Source: a virus
Direction: 5' to 3' (one strand)
Virus record (IMG/VR): IMGVR_UViG_3300044855_000325
Span: 1-23,124 of that record
Length of the DNA stretch: 23,124 nucleotides
The notes beneath the pieces were generated by a model. The model saw only the letters and a program-made list of their open reading frames with translations. It was not told where the DNA came from and ran no database searches. The translations under genes and the position numbers were made by a program. Of the stretch, positions 1 to 7,387 are shown one piece after another; the stretch's first letter is position 1; every line of letters starts with the position of its first letter.

Positions 1-853
1 TGGGCATCAATTGCCGGTTGAGCAACCGATCGGCCATGTCCCCCTCGCGGATCACGGTCACGGCGGCAAACCCCGAGATCCGTTTTCCCGGTCCGGCGAG
101 ACCCAGGATCGCGCCGCCGACCACCTTCTCCCGTTTGGCGCATTCGGGATCGGACAGTGCCGAGGTGTCCGTCTGCGGATCGTTGACGATCACGAAATCC
201 GGTCGCAGGGTTTTGCCGTCGGCGAGTGTTTTCATCATGCCTCGGATCCGGCCCAGGATCCCAGCGACGCGGATCGTCGCACCGGAAGATTTGCTCCCGG
301 CGATGGTCGGAAAAATCAATTCCTTTCGCTTCCATCCGATCAGTGTCCTCGCTCCCTCAGTGGTCTGTGCGTTGCCCCGTTGGGTGATCCCCTCGAGGCA
401 TCGGATCGGATAAGCGATCTCGGGGAAATCCTCGAGGAGCAGCGGGTTGGTTTCCCACTCGATTTTGATCGTGTCCAGCGATTCCTCGGCGGCCCCTTCA
501 TCGGCCTCGACCAGGACGCCGAATCGACGGTGAGCGTAGGCCAAAACCCAGCAGAGGGCCCGCAGCAAGATGGTTGTCTTGCCCGATCCGCGCGACATCG
601 CGATCGCCTTGAGCCCGCCCTCGATGGCTCGCTGCTCGATGTCCTTCAGGATCCGCAGGTGGTCGTCCGAAAACGGCAGAGGGAAGGACTCGGGAAAGTA
701 GGTAAGCAAGAATTTTTTGAGGTCCCGTTCACAGGCCGCGCGGCGTTTGGCGTTTTTGATTTTTGGGATCGGGCCGATGTCCCGCGCCTCGGTCGATTGC
801 TCGGCCGATTTGGCGGCTTGTCGGTTGCGGTGTTTGGTGTAGGCGTCGGTCAT
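1..853 (-). CDS. Phage terminase large subunit (partial, C-terminus beyond window)
   Basis: This is the ATPase half of the DNA-packaging motor, which docks on the portal and pumps DNA into the prohead. Reading the minus strand from the ATG at 853 gives 284 open residues to the window edge. A Walker A motif SRGSGKT lies at residues 87-93 and is followed by a hydrophobic strand (about 101-116). A Walker B-like strand FVIVNDP lies at 220-226 with D225 as the candidate catalytic acid, and a GFAAVTVIREGD coupling-like segment at 261-272. The nuclease domain expected after residue 300 is outside the window. The start overlaps the stop of the upstream small gene (ATGA at 850-853), so it is the last visible gene of the operon. 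Finding the terminase downstream of the tail genes, rather than just before the portal, is unusual. The plus-strand frame over the same bases is a shadow. Confidence 0.92.
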   Translation of the reverse strand, partial: MTDAYTKHRNRQAAKSAEQSTEARDIGPIPKIKNAKRRAACERDLKKFLLTYFPESFPLPFSDDHLRILKDIEQRAIEGGLKAIAMSRGSGKTTILLRALCWVLAYAHRRFGVLVEADEGAAEESLDTIKIEWETNPLLLEDFPEIAYPIRCLEGITQRGNAQTTEGARTLIGWKRKELIFPTIAGSKSSGATIRVAGILGRIRGMMKTLADGKTLRPDFVIVNDPQTDTSALSDPECAKREKVVGGAILGLAGPGKRISGFAAVTVIREGDMADRLLNRQLMP

Positions 854-1062
854 GGGCGTTGCGGCCTCAATCGTACGATCCCCGATTTCGGTGCGCAATC
901 GCACGTCCGGTAATACCACGTGATCTGTTCCCGCGTGGATGCCGCGCGATACCGCGCGTCGCACGTGGGACATCGCGGCGCACGGTCAGCGGTCTGTCGT
1001 TCGTAGCGGCCAAACGATTTCGACGAGTGGGGTTTCAAATGCGTTGGGATGTCGCTAGTCAT
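850..1062 (-). CDS. Small zinc-ribbon-like hypothetical protein (70 aa)
   Basis: I do not recognise a named family. The 70-residue product has a C31-P-T-C34 knuckle and a C54-D-C56 pair, a spacing that could hold one zinc ion, and is rich in Arg and Lys. That would fit a small nucleic-acid-binding protein. It is coupled on both sides: its ATG overlaps the stop of the upstream gene (ATGA at 1059-1062) and its stop overlaps the terminase ATG (850-853). Its place directly before the large terminase, with that translational coupling, makes a role in packaging possible (a small terminase accessory), but this rests on position alone. Small terminase subunits are usually longer and carry a helix-turn-helix, which I cannot see here. 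Confidence 0.6.
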   Translation of the reverse strand: MTSDIPTHLKPHSSKSFGRYERQTADRAPRCPTCDARYRAASTREQITWYYRTCDCAPKSGIVRLRPQRP

Positions 1063-1511
1063 TTTTCCGCGTCCTCGATCGAATAGCCGTCGAAGAGAGC
1101 CGAGCCGGGGAGCGCCTGGTCACGCGTCGCGTGTTGCGATTGGACCAGGTACTCGTTGAGGGTTAGCTCGGGCGTGATCCACAGATAGCCCGGTTGCTTG
1201 CTGCACGGCTTGAGATTGCGAAACCATTCTCGGTCGTATTTCGAGACCGGCAGCCACATGCGCAGCCACTGCGGCGAGCGGTCCAGAATGTCGACCGCGG
1301 CTCGGTACGCGGCGATCCCGCGCGGGCATTCCGTTGCCCGCCCGGAATCGTCGGTGGTGTACAGCGGCGGCGGAAAACAATCGGCGAGGACCAAATCGAT
1401 TTCCGAGTCGCACGGCAAGAGGACTCGAATCAGATTCGTTTGCAGGACCTGCATCACGCGGGCGCGCGAAAACAGGCCCAAATGAGGCGGGCACTTCATC
1501 GCAGAATCCAT
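1059..1511 (-). CDS. Hypothetical protein, possibly a degenerate SNase-like (thermonuclease fold) domain
   Basis: The product is 150 aa. The order of motifs faintly recalls staphylococcal-nuclease-fold proteins found in phages. An N-terminal strand RVLLPCDSEIDL is followed by LADCF, where the family usually has a strand ending in D-x-P-E. Next come an Arg/Gly-Ile-Ala-Ala-Tyr helix (about 64-72), a strand LRMWLPV, and a C-terminal TLNEYLVQSQHAT segment like the LN-x-x-LV-x-x-G-x-A end of SNases. The catalytic Arg/Asp/Glu set is not clearly kept, so an active nuclease is doubtful. Start: ATG at 1511; an in-frame ATG at 1499 is an alternative. It follows the repeat cluster at 1527-1612 and overlaps the next gene by four bases. 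The existence of the gene is likely; the fold assignment is weak. Confidence 0.6.
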   Translation of the reverse strand: MDSAMKCPPHLGLFSRARVMQVLQTNLIRVLLPCDSEIDLVLADCFPPPLYTTDDSGRATECPRGIAAYRAAVDILDRSPQWLRMWLPVSKYDREWFRNLKPCSKQPGYLWITPELTLNEYLVQSQHATRDQALPGSALFDGYSIEDAEK

Positions 1512-1526
1512 CCATGTAAAAACTAT

Positions 1527-1612
1527 CCGCAGCCTAGGCGGCAGCGGCTACACGTAGCTGCGTCCGCCTAGGACGCAGACTGAACATCCGCAGCCTAGGC
1601 GGCCGCGGCTAC
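1527..1612. repeat. Cluster of three GTAG-headed REP palindromes (family 1)
   Basis: Three 25-base units lie at 1527-1551 (minus), 1554-1578 (plus) and 1588-1612 (minus). Each begins GTAG and then forms an 8-base stem with a 5-base loop GCCTA. The last two units form a tail-to-tail pair whose 9-base spacer (ACTGAACAT) is the reverse complement of the spacer in the pair at 7277-7335. The cluster fills the gap between the glycosyltransferase-like gene and the 150-aa gene. The GTAG head plus hairpin is the hallmark of REP elements moved by RAYT (TnpA-REP) transposases. Transcribed, the hairpins could also slow 3' exonucleases or weakly terminate. Confidence 0.85.
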
Positions 1613-1658
1613 GGTCCCACATCTTGCGGGACGATTCAAAATTGTACCACAAAATTGA

Positions 1659-2780
1659 TTAGACACCAAACGATGCGCGGTCGCTGTGCGGACGGGCGAA
1701 CCGCCATCGTTCCCAAGATGGGTGATCGGCGGGCATGCCGTACGCGTCGGCCAGGATCGACCGGCCGATCGCCAGCCCACTGTTGTCCCAATGGAGCGAA
1801 TGTTTGCGATGGTACAAAAACGGTTCGGCGATGGTTTCAATCGAGACACCTGCCAAATCGAGATGGACCGGGAGCCACCAATCCCACATCGGTTGGCCGA
1901 TCCCGAAATCCAAATTGGGCAGCGTGGTCAAATCCTCCGGGTAGAGCAGAAAGACATCGTAGCCCCAGCGTTCAAGCGTGGCGTCGATGCGGCGCAAATT
2001 GGCGGGTAGCCGCGGCCGCGTAGGCTGCGGATGGTCAACTGCGTCCTCGGCGGACGCAGCTACGGCGTCATCATCCCAATTGTGCCGGATGCCGATGGCG
2101 GTCTGGCGATCGTCGACCAGCTCGAGCAATCGCGACTGGGGGCCGAGGATCTCAATGTCGCTGTTCAGCAGCAGCATCGGACCGCTGCCGAGCTGCAGCA
2201 GATCGAACACGCGCGGGGTCGGGCGAGAAAATGCAACCGACGGCTGCACAACTGCGAATTCGACGTCGTACTGATCCCTGAGCGAGTCGATCTCGTCGGC
2301 CGTATTGCCTGAGACAACGCGACGCAATCCGAAGTCCCGCCACGATTGCAGACATTGCTGTTGCACCTCGCGATGGTGCGGCAGCGGCGACAGGGACGTG
2401 ATCGCGACAACGTGATCGATGGGCGGTTGAATCCACGGCTCGCCACGCCACAAGGCTCGCGCCTGACCCAGCGGCATGGCGGGCTTGTTCAGTTTGGCGT
2501 TGACCAAATTGTGGTATTCGACGGTCCAATCGAACCAGGCGTCTAACGAATCGTAACGCGGGGGACACAGGGTCAGCAGATTGTTGGCACTCTGCCGGCA
2601 TCCGCAGCCGGTCGGGATCAGTTTCTGCCACCGGGCAAACCATTCGGGCGTGCCCAACGGTTCGCTGTGCAATGCCCTCCAGGCGGCTCGGCCGTGTGCG
2701 TCGATTTCGATCGGCGACATCGGCGTGGTCATTCCCAGTCGGCGAAAATACGCAATCTGTTCCGGCGCGAGCGGAATCAT
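1659..2780 (-). CDS. Erv1/ALR-like N-terminal domain fused to GT-A-type glycosyltransferase-like domain
   Basis: The 373-aa protein has two parts. Residues about 45-110 resemble the four-helix Erv1/ALR thiol-oxidase fold: W-x-x-L-I-P-T-x-C-x-C at 51-61, then W82, W85 and YHNLVNAKLNKP at 89-100. The redox pair is C59-G-C61 rather than C-x-x-C, so catalysis is uncertain. Residues about 122-350 look like a GT-A glycosyltransferase: a strand VVAITSLS, LLLNSDIEI with N206-S-D208 in the place of the DxD metal motif, VFLLYPE, and DFGIGQPMWDWWLPV from 291. It would transfer a sugar from a nucleotide-sugar, perhaps to virion or host surface, but the substrate cannot be told. It overlaps the cysteine-rich gene by ATGA (2777-2780). 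Residues 240-258 are encoded by a REP pair (2006-2063), between the NSD strand and the DFGIG motif. Confidence 0.75.
   Translation of the reverse strand: MIPLAPEQIAYFRRLGMTTPMSPIEIDAHGRAAWRALHSEPLGTPEWFARWQKLIPTGCGCRQSANNLLTLCPPRYDSLDAWFDWTVEYHNLVNAKLNKPAMPLGQARALWRGEPWIQPPIDHVVAITSLSPLPHHREVQQQCLQSWRDFGLRRVVSGNTADEIDSLRDQYDVEFAVVQPSVAFSRPTPRVFDLLQLGSGPMLLLNSDIEILGPQSRLLELVDDRQTAIGIRHNWDDDAVAASAEDAVDHPQPTRPRLPANLRRIDATLERWGYDVFLLYPEDLTTLPNLDFGIGQPMWDWWLPVHLDLAGVSIETIAEPFLYHRKHSLHWDNSGLAIGRSILADAYGMPADHPSWERWRFARPHSDRASFGV
2006..2063. repeat. REP inverted pair (family 1) lying inside a coding sequence
   Basis: Two 25-base GTAG-headed units, plus at 2006-2030 and minus at 2039-2063, form a 58-base tail-to-tail pair with the spacer ATGGTCAA. 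Both stems are intact apart from a G-T wobble. The pair is read straight through by the glycosyltransferase-like frame and encodes residues 240-258 (Ala/Val/Asp/Pro/Arg-rich). The other copies of this family lie between genes. Confidence 0.88.
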
Positions 2781-3646
2781 TCACATGTCCCAATCTCAAT
2801 CGACCACGAATCGGGATTCGAAAAACAAAGCGGCGGGATTTCGACGTAACCGGGAGTTGCGCTGTTACAAAAAAGTTCCGCCCACAGTTCGCAGTTGCAA
2901 GATCCAGTAATGTACGGCGATATGGCGCCACAGCATCGCGTTGTAGTATTGAAATGCGCCAGCTTGCCAGACTCGGGAAATCCCGGAACCCTGTCGGGCA
3001 CACAGCGTAGAAAATCTAAATCGCACGGATCGTTGTCTGTTGGACCGAACGTAACGGTTCCAGTCGGCAACTGGCGAAAATGTCGAATGCGCCACCAATC
3101 GGTGTTGCACGTGCATTGCCGGCACCTGTATTGAACATCTCCGGTCGTCCACTCGCACTGATCCTCGCTGAAACAATTTCCAATTGGGCAGGTGCTCAAA
3201 AAATCAGGGACAGGATTATTCAGCACAGTCCTCATCTGCTGCCATTCAATAATTTTTGCGTAGTCGACCCACCGCGTCAGAATGAAATAGCTGCAACCCA
3301 ATTGATCGTTGCAGTCGAGAATTGAATTTTCAGTGGCCCAATAGCGGCTGTAAAAATCGCGCCAGATCCAGACCTCGCGCAAGCAACCGCGGTACAGGTA
3401 GTATTCAACGCCCCGCTTGGAGGTGATTGTATTATCCCCAAATCCGGCGATATTGCACGGCGTTTCATAGCAGAATGGACCGGTGTACTGACAATTGTCA
3501 GCGCCAAAAAAACCGCGCCAGCAGCAACCGGTGTAGGGTGTCAAATTGATCCAATCCCCGATGCGCGAAAAACCCTCGATCGTGATCGCGTCGCATTCGA
3601 TCAATGCATTGAGATTGTTACAGGTGCAACAGCAACACGCAGCCAT
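2777..3646 (-). CDS. Cysteine-rich phage tail-region protein (29 Cys in 289 aa)
   Basis: No family is recognised. The protein starts M-A-A and then C-C-C-C-T-C, and has 29 cysteines in 289 residues (about 10%). These include CC pairs (residues 4-7, about 41-42 and about 239-240) and C-x-C/C-x-x-C spacings around 175-182. It is also rich in Trp, Tyr and Phe, with no signal peptide or membrane segment. Such a density suggests a disulphide- or metal-stabilised extracellular part, for example a receptor-facing tail tip, but this is inference. It lies after two minor tail genes with a 6-base gap, and its stop overlaps the start of the Erv1/ALR-glycosyltransferase fusion (ATGA). A cysteine-rich client beside a thiol-oxidase-fold protein is suggestive. 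Base use is more AT-rich than its neighbours (28 of 60 G+C in 3241-3300). Confidence 0.8.
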   Translation of the reverse strand: MAACCCCTCNNLNALIECDAITIEGFSRIGDWINLTPYTGCCWRGFFGADNCQYTGPFCYETPCNIAGFGDNTITSKRGVEYYLYRGCLREVWIWRDFYSRYWATENSILDCNDQLGCSYFILTRWVDYAKIIEWQQMRTVLNNPVPDFLSTCPIGNCFSEDQCEWTTGDVQYRCRQCTCNTDWWRIRHFRQLPTGTVTFGPTDNDPCDLDFLRCVPDRVPGFPESGKLAHFNTTTRCCGAISPYITGSCNCELWAELFCNSATPGYVEIPPLCFSNPDSWSIEIGTCE

Positions 3647-3652
3647 GATTGC

Positions 3653-4432
3653 TCAGCAGTAGGGAATAACGACATGCCACGCGCCGACATCGGCGCTTCC
3701 GACGACCGTACCGCGAACGTAGCGGGCGATCCCTTGGAACGGGGCGCTGGGGTTGTACGGTGTTTGGTACACCCACGCGCCGCTGTTGTAGCCATCGCGG
3801 AGCGTTGTGGTGTGGCCGCTTAACGATCCGAACAACCCGCCAATGGTCGCCGTCGCGGTCGGGTTCGGTGGTGCGGACCAACTCGACGCGAGCGCGTAGG
3901 GTGCCATCAGCTGCACCTCGGACAAATCGACGATCGCGCCGCTATCGTGCCCTTGGACGACTCGACCCAATCCGTAGTCTGCGACGCCAAACTGTGTAGA
4001 GCCAGGGCAAATATACATGCCAACAGAAATACCGCCGGCCGGCTCGTCGATCCATAACGCCAGCCCCGATACGGCGACTAGCCCAAATTCGTTTTGCTTG
4101 ATCGGCTCGAGCGTCAACGCGACGCCGCCCACGGTGTCCCCGTCCCGCAGCGGGTTGCGCGGGATAAGAGTGTAGTAGCCCTTGCGAGGGTCCCAATCCT
4201 TGCGCGCAAACGCGGGCCCTGCTTTGTGCGTAAACGTGTAATTGTAGAGAGCCGGTTTACCGACGGCCAAATCGGCGCCGGTCGTGTTTTTCGCCAGTGC
4301 GTGGCCGAGCGACATTGGTTCGCGATCGTTGGCTGTGTACGACAATCGGCCGGCTCGCGCGTCGCGCAGCAAACGATCGATCTCGTTTTCGCGAGATGCG
4401 GAGGGAACGAATTTTTGACCGGCGTGGTACAT
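3653..4432 (-). CDS. Putative minor tail protein (259 aa)
   Basis: I recognise no named domain. The N-terminus (MYHAGQKFVPSASRENEIDRLL) has a short amphipathic helix rich in Arg, Glu and Leu. Most of the rest is strand-forming, Gly/Thr/Val/Tyr-rich sequence with a small basic stretch at about 77-85 (residues ARKDWDPRK), typical of beta-sandwich tail or baseplate parts. There is no signal peptide or membrane span. It sits between the 289-aa post-tape-measure protein (1-base gap) and the cysteine-rich protein, a position held by distal tail or hub-linked proteins in siphophages. The start at 4432 is the only good ATG near the upstream stop. The function is inferred from order and composition only. 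Confidence 0.75.
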   Translation of the reverse strand: MYHAGQKFVPSASRENEIDRLLRDARAGRLSYTANDREPMSLGHALAKNTTGADLAVGKPALYNYTFTHKAGPAFARKDWDPRKGYYTLIPRNPLRDGDTVGGVALTLEPIKQNEFGLVAVSGLALWIDEPAGGISVGMYICPGSTQFGVADYGLGRVVQGHDSGAIVDLSEVQLMAPYALASSWSAPPNPTATATIGGLFGSLSGHTTTLRDGYNSGAWVYQTPYNPSAPFQGIARYVRGTVVGSADVGAWHVVIPYC

Positions 4433-4433
4433 G

Positions 4434-5303
4434 CTAAATTTTCAACTGCGTGAAGTCCGCAAACTCGTACACGCGATGGACGTGGACCGTGCGCGGCGTA
4501 CGAATCACAAACCCAGCGTTTTCGGCGGCGATGTAATCGATCCACAAATAATCGTGGCCGAGTTTCTCGACGTTGCTGATCGTGCCAAAGGTCAGAGCGT
4601 TGCCGTTGGCAACCGAGCGGTTGGGAGACGCGACAAACTTGTGCGTAAATTGCACGTCGCCGCCACCCTTCACGCTGAAATCGACGCCGAGATACAGCAC
4701 CTCGCCGCGTGCAAACGGGCCAAACACTGCAGCGTTGACGGTGCCCGTCATCTTGGTCACGGTGAGCAGATAATCAAACCACAGCGTGCCAGCCTTGAGC
4801 ACCTTGTCAATTTGGAATTCCAGTTTCGGAATCACAATGTCAACGCCATCGACGCCACTGGAACTGACGTTGATCGCACCCTGGTAATCGGGACCGGTGC
4901 CATATTTTTGGTACGCGTAGCCCTGCGTGATGGTTTGCGTCGCGCCGCTGGTCGTGCCGCTGAATGTGTAGTCGACGGCGTTCCCCTGGTCGTCGCGCAC
5001 CAGCGATTTGTATTCGCCCGTGATGGTCCAGATTTCGGGCGAGTCGGTGGCCGTGGCGCGGATCGATTTGAGCAGCAGCGCCGGGTTGCCGGTCGCCAGA
5101 TCGAACGGTATGTACGTGGGGAGCCGGCCCTCGTGGTTGCTGGGCAGATTGAGGCAGTAGTTCAGCGCGGTCTCGGGTGTGGTAAACCCAGTGACCTGGA
5201 CCTCGCGCGTTTGATCCTTGGTCGCACCCTCGGCGGTCCAGGTGGTTTCGCGTGAGGTGGCGACCTCCCATGCGTCGGCAGATAAAATGGGGAATTGGCT
5301 CAT
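4434..5303 (-). CDS. Putative minor tail / distal tail protein (289 aa)
   Basis: This protein directly follows the tape measure gene (5-base gap between its ATG and the tape measure stop). That is where siphophages encode distal-tail and hub proteins. It is 289 residues, beta-rich, with N-terminal SQFPILSADAWEVAT, a Thr/Gly-rich middle, and a C-terminal half containing repeated F-x-V-x-x-x-x-G patterns (for example LGVDFSVKGGGDVQF near residue 210). No catalytic motif, signal or membrane segment is visible. Length and composition would also fit a second tube-like protein, but the main tube candidate is at 12148-12663. Reading is continuous with the next gene. The structural-protein call is moderately sure; the exact role is open. 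Confidence 0.75.
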   Translation of the reverse strand: MSQFPILSADAWEVATSRETTWTAEGATKDQTREVQVTGFTTPETALNYCLNLPSNHEGRLPTYIPFDLATGNPALLLKSIRATATDSPEIWTITGEYKSLVRDDQGNAVDYTFSGTTSGATQTITQGYAYQKYGTGPDYQGAINVSSSGVDGVDIVIPKLEFQIDKVLKAGTLWFDYLLTVTKMTGTVNAAVFGPFARGEVLYLGVDFSVKGGGDVQFTHKFVASPNRSVANGNALTFGTISNVEKLGHDYLWIDYIAAENAGFVIRTPRTVHVHRVYEFADFTQLKI

Positions 5304-5308
5304 GGGTT

Positions 5309-7261
5309 TTAGGCTCCAAACTCGACGCCGTCGCCGTCGTCCTCGGTGTTGTCAGCGATCTTGGTCAGCAATTGGTTCGCAGTGGCTTGGTTTTTGACCA
5401 TCGATTGCATGGCATTGTTGACACCGCCGCCGCCAGCTAGCCCCGCGCCGAATCCCGAGAACGTCCCGACCGCTTTTTGAGCGTCACCCATGGCGGTCTG
5501 CATTTGGGGCGCGGTCAATTCGGGCAGATTAAATTTTGGTTTTTCGATCGATTCGGATCGTTCGCGCGCGATTCGTCGCGTCTCGGCCTCGCGGTTGACA
5601 TCGATGATCGTGCTGGCGATCTCGTCGCCGATCTGTTGGATCCTCGCGTCAAACTCCGATTTGCGTGCGTTGGCCTGGTCGCGAATGCCGGCGGTCATTC
5701 CTTGAGCAATCTCGTTGCGTGCAGCGTTCGCCGCCATCAGCTCACGATTGCGTCGTTCGTTGGCGGCATCGAGCGATCGCTGGCGGTCGGCAGCTCGTCG
5801 ATTCGCGTCGGCGTCCATCGATTTGGCGGTCGCTTCGTAGTCGATCGATTGGTCGAACAGCGAATACAAGTAAAGCAGTTTCTTGGCGATGTAGTTGACC
5901 GTCTGGTCCCAGGTGCCGGTCAGCCACGTGATCGCCGTCCCGAACGCGTTCATGATCGTCGTCGGGATGCCAGCAAACGTGTTGGCCACCGCAGCCACCG
6001 CGTTGATGGCACCGATGGCGATCGTTGAATACAAATCGGTCCACAGGTCGTAGATGGGTTGCGTGCCGATGCGGATCGCTTGCTCGAGCCCCAGCATGGC
6101 GATCTCACCTGCCGCAGCCCATTGACCGCTCATGAGTGCCGTGGCCACCGCGTCGAGAATGGGCATAACCCAGTCGATCAGCGCACCAAATTGGTCGCTG
6201 ATGTATTGGATGGCTGCGGATCCGGTGCCGGAGAAATACAAAAACGCGCCTGCAGCAGCGACCACACCACCGATGACCAAACCGATGGGGCTCAGGAGAA
6301 ACGTGACCGCTGCGGCGATGCCGCCCAGGACGGTTACCAATGCGCCGCTGATCGCGGCCAGGCCCGTCATCACACCGCTCAACACCAACCCCGCGCCACC
6401 GAGTGCAGCGACACCTGCTAGGACGCCGGCACCGACCGCGGCCCATTGGGCGAGGGTGACGACCAGATCGCGGTTGTCGTTGATGAAATCGGAGACGGTG
6501 ATCACGACATCGGTCATCCGGTTGGCCAGATCAATCAGCATCGGCGCCAGCGTCGCGCCGATCCGGTTGGTGACGCCACCGAGGGACATCATCAGGTTGT
6601 CCATCGCGTCCCCAAGTTCTGCACCTGCGACGGCATCCTCAGTTGACATGACCAACCCGAGATCCGCGGCCTGGTCCGCCATGTCTTGCAGACCCTGCGA
6701 GCCGTTGGCCAGCATCGGCAGCAGCATGGCGCCGGACTTGCCGAACAGCTTGATCGCCATTTCGGCCCGTTTCGCGGGGTCGGGGATAGCGGCGATTTGG
6801 TCGGCGTAAGCGATAAGCGATTGCGTCGCGGTCATGCCGGAGAGGACCTTGCCCGATTGCTGCAGTTTGCGGAGCGCCTTCTCCACCGCTCCCATGTCCG
6901 AGCCGCTCATTTTGGCCGCGTAGCCCAGCGCGCTTAATTCCTCGGTCGTTGCACCGGTGCGTTGTGCCATGTCGTCGATGTTTCCGGCCGCGTCCGCAAA
7001 CTGCTTGATGAACATGGTGAGCCCGGCGCCGCCGAGTGCGGTGGCGAGCAGGGTCTTGGTGTTCAGCAGACCACCGGCCATCGTTTTCAACGCGCCGTTA
7101 GCGGCGCCGAATCCCGATGAAAGCGTACGGCCGATGGTTGCTGCACTCGCGGACAGTCGTTGCATGGATGCGCGCACGGCCTTGACGCCACGATCAAACA
7201 GAGTTTTATCGGTGCCGATCTCGACAAATGCGCGTCCTGCGCGGGCGCCTTTTGCGGACAT
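5309..7261 (-). CDS. Phage tail tape measure protein
   Basis: The tape measure sets tail length and is threaded inside the tube. The chosen start, ATG at 7261 (MSAKGARAGRAFVEIG), gives 650 aa; the same frame runs upstream only through the REP cluster, so the longer form is rejected. Typical features are an N-terminal helical region with the family-like stretch AQRTGATTEELSALGYAAKMSG near residue 105. Hydrophobic Gly/Ala-rich segments lie at about 265-350, likely membrane-inserting on ejection. Then comes a long Ala/Arg/Glu/Asp-rich coiled coil at about 470-580 and a Gly-rich C-terminus. At 650 aa it predicts a fairly short siphophage-type tail. It lies downstream of the gp10/gpZ-like gene, separated by the REP cluster at 7277-7387. 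Confidence 0.93.
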   Translation of the reverse strand: MSAKGARAGRAFVEIGTDKTLFDRGVKAVRASMQRLSASAATIGRTLSSGFGAANGALKTMAGGLLNTKTLLATALGGAGLTMFIKQFADAAGNIDDMAQRTGATTEELSALGYAAKMSGSDMGAVEKALRKLQQSGKVLSGMTATQSLIAYADQIAAIPDPAKRAEMAIKLFGKSGAMLLPMLANGSQGLQDMADQAADLGLVMSTEDAVAGAELGDAMDNLMMSLGGVTNRIGATLAPMLIDLANRMTDVVITVSDFINDNRDLVVTLAQWAAVGAGVLAGVAALGGAGLVLSGVMTGLAAISGALVTVLGGIAAAVTFLLSPIGLVIGGVVAAAGAFLYFSGTGSAAIQYISDQFGALIDWVMPILDAVATALMSGQWAAAGEIAMLGLEQAIRIGTQPIYDLWTDLYSTIAIGAINAVAAVANTFAGIPTTIMNAFGTAITWLTGTWDQTVNYIAKKLLYLYSLFDQSIDYEATAKSMDADANRRAADRQRSLDAANERRNRELMAANAARNEIAQGMTAGIRDQANARKSEFDARIQQIGDEIASTIIDVNREAETRRIARERSESIEKPKFNLPELTAPQMQTAMGDAQKAVGTFSGFGAGLAGGGGVNNAMQSMVKNQATANQLLTKIADNTEDDGDGVEFGA

Positions 7262-7276
7262 GCTACGGTTCCTTGT

Positions 7277-7387
7277 GTAGCCGCAGCCGCGTAGGCTGCG
7301 GATGTTCAGTCTGCGTCCTACGCGGACGCAGCTACGTGTAGCCGCGGCCGCGTAGGCTGCGGTCAACTGCGTCCTGGACGCAGCTAC
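7277..7387. repeat. Cluster of four GTAG-headed REP palindromes (two inverted pairs, family 1)
   Basis: Units lie at 7277-7301 (plus), 7311-7335 (minus), 7338-7362 (plus) and 7367-7387 (minus). The first pair is a 59-base tail-to-tail unit almost identical to the reverse complement of 1554-1612. The second pair has a shortened 4-base spacer, and its last unit has lost four loop bases. Perfect 8-base stems CCGCAGCC/GGCTGCGG and CTGCGTCC/GGACGCAG share the loop GCGTA. The last unit's GTAG provides the TAG stop codon of the gene ending at 7384. Confidence 0.9.

Noticed and set aside
11-913. Long plus-strand open frame (300 codons)
   Set aside because: It is the antisense of the large terminase, whose minus-strand frame carries Walker A and B motifs; the plus-strand protein has no recognisable pattern.
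2152-3003. 283-codon minus-strand frame across the junction of two genes
   Set aside because: It is Arg-rich with no domain pattern and overlaps two well-formed genes joined by ATGA.
4431-5255. 274-codon plus-strand open frame
   Set aside because: It mirrors the minor tail gene on the minus strand and would break the co-directional operon.
7262-7366. Longer start for the tape measure gene
   Set aside because: The added residues are only the translation of REP units; the ATG at 7261 begins the recognisable protein.
1527-7387. Repeated units considered as a CRISPR array
   Set aside because: Units alternate in strand, have spacers of only 2-9 bases that are themselves repeated, and fold individually; this is REP/BIME organisation.
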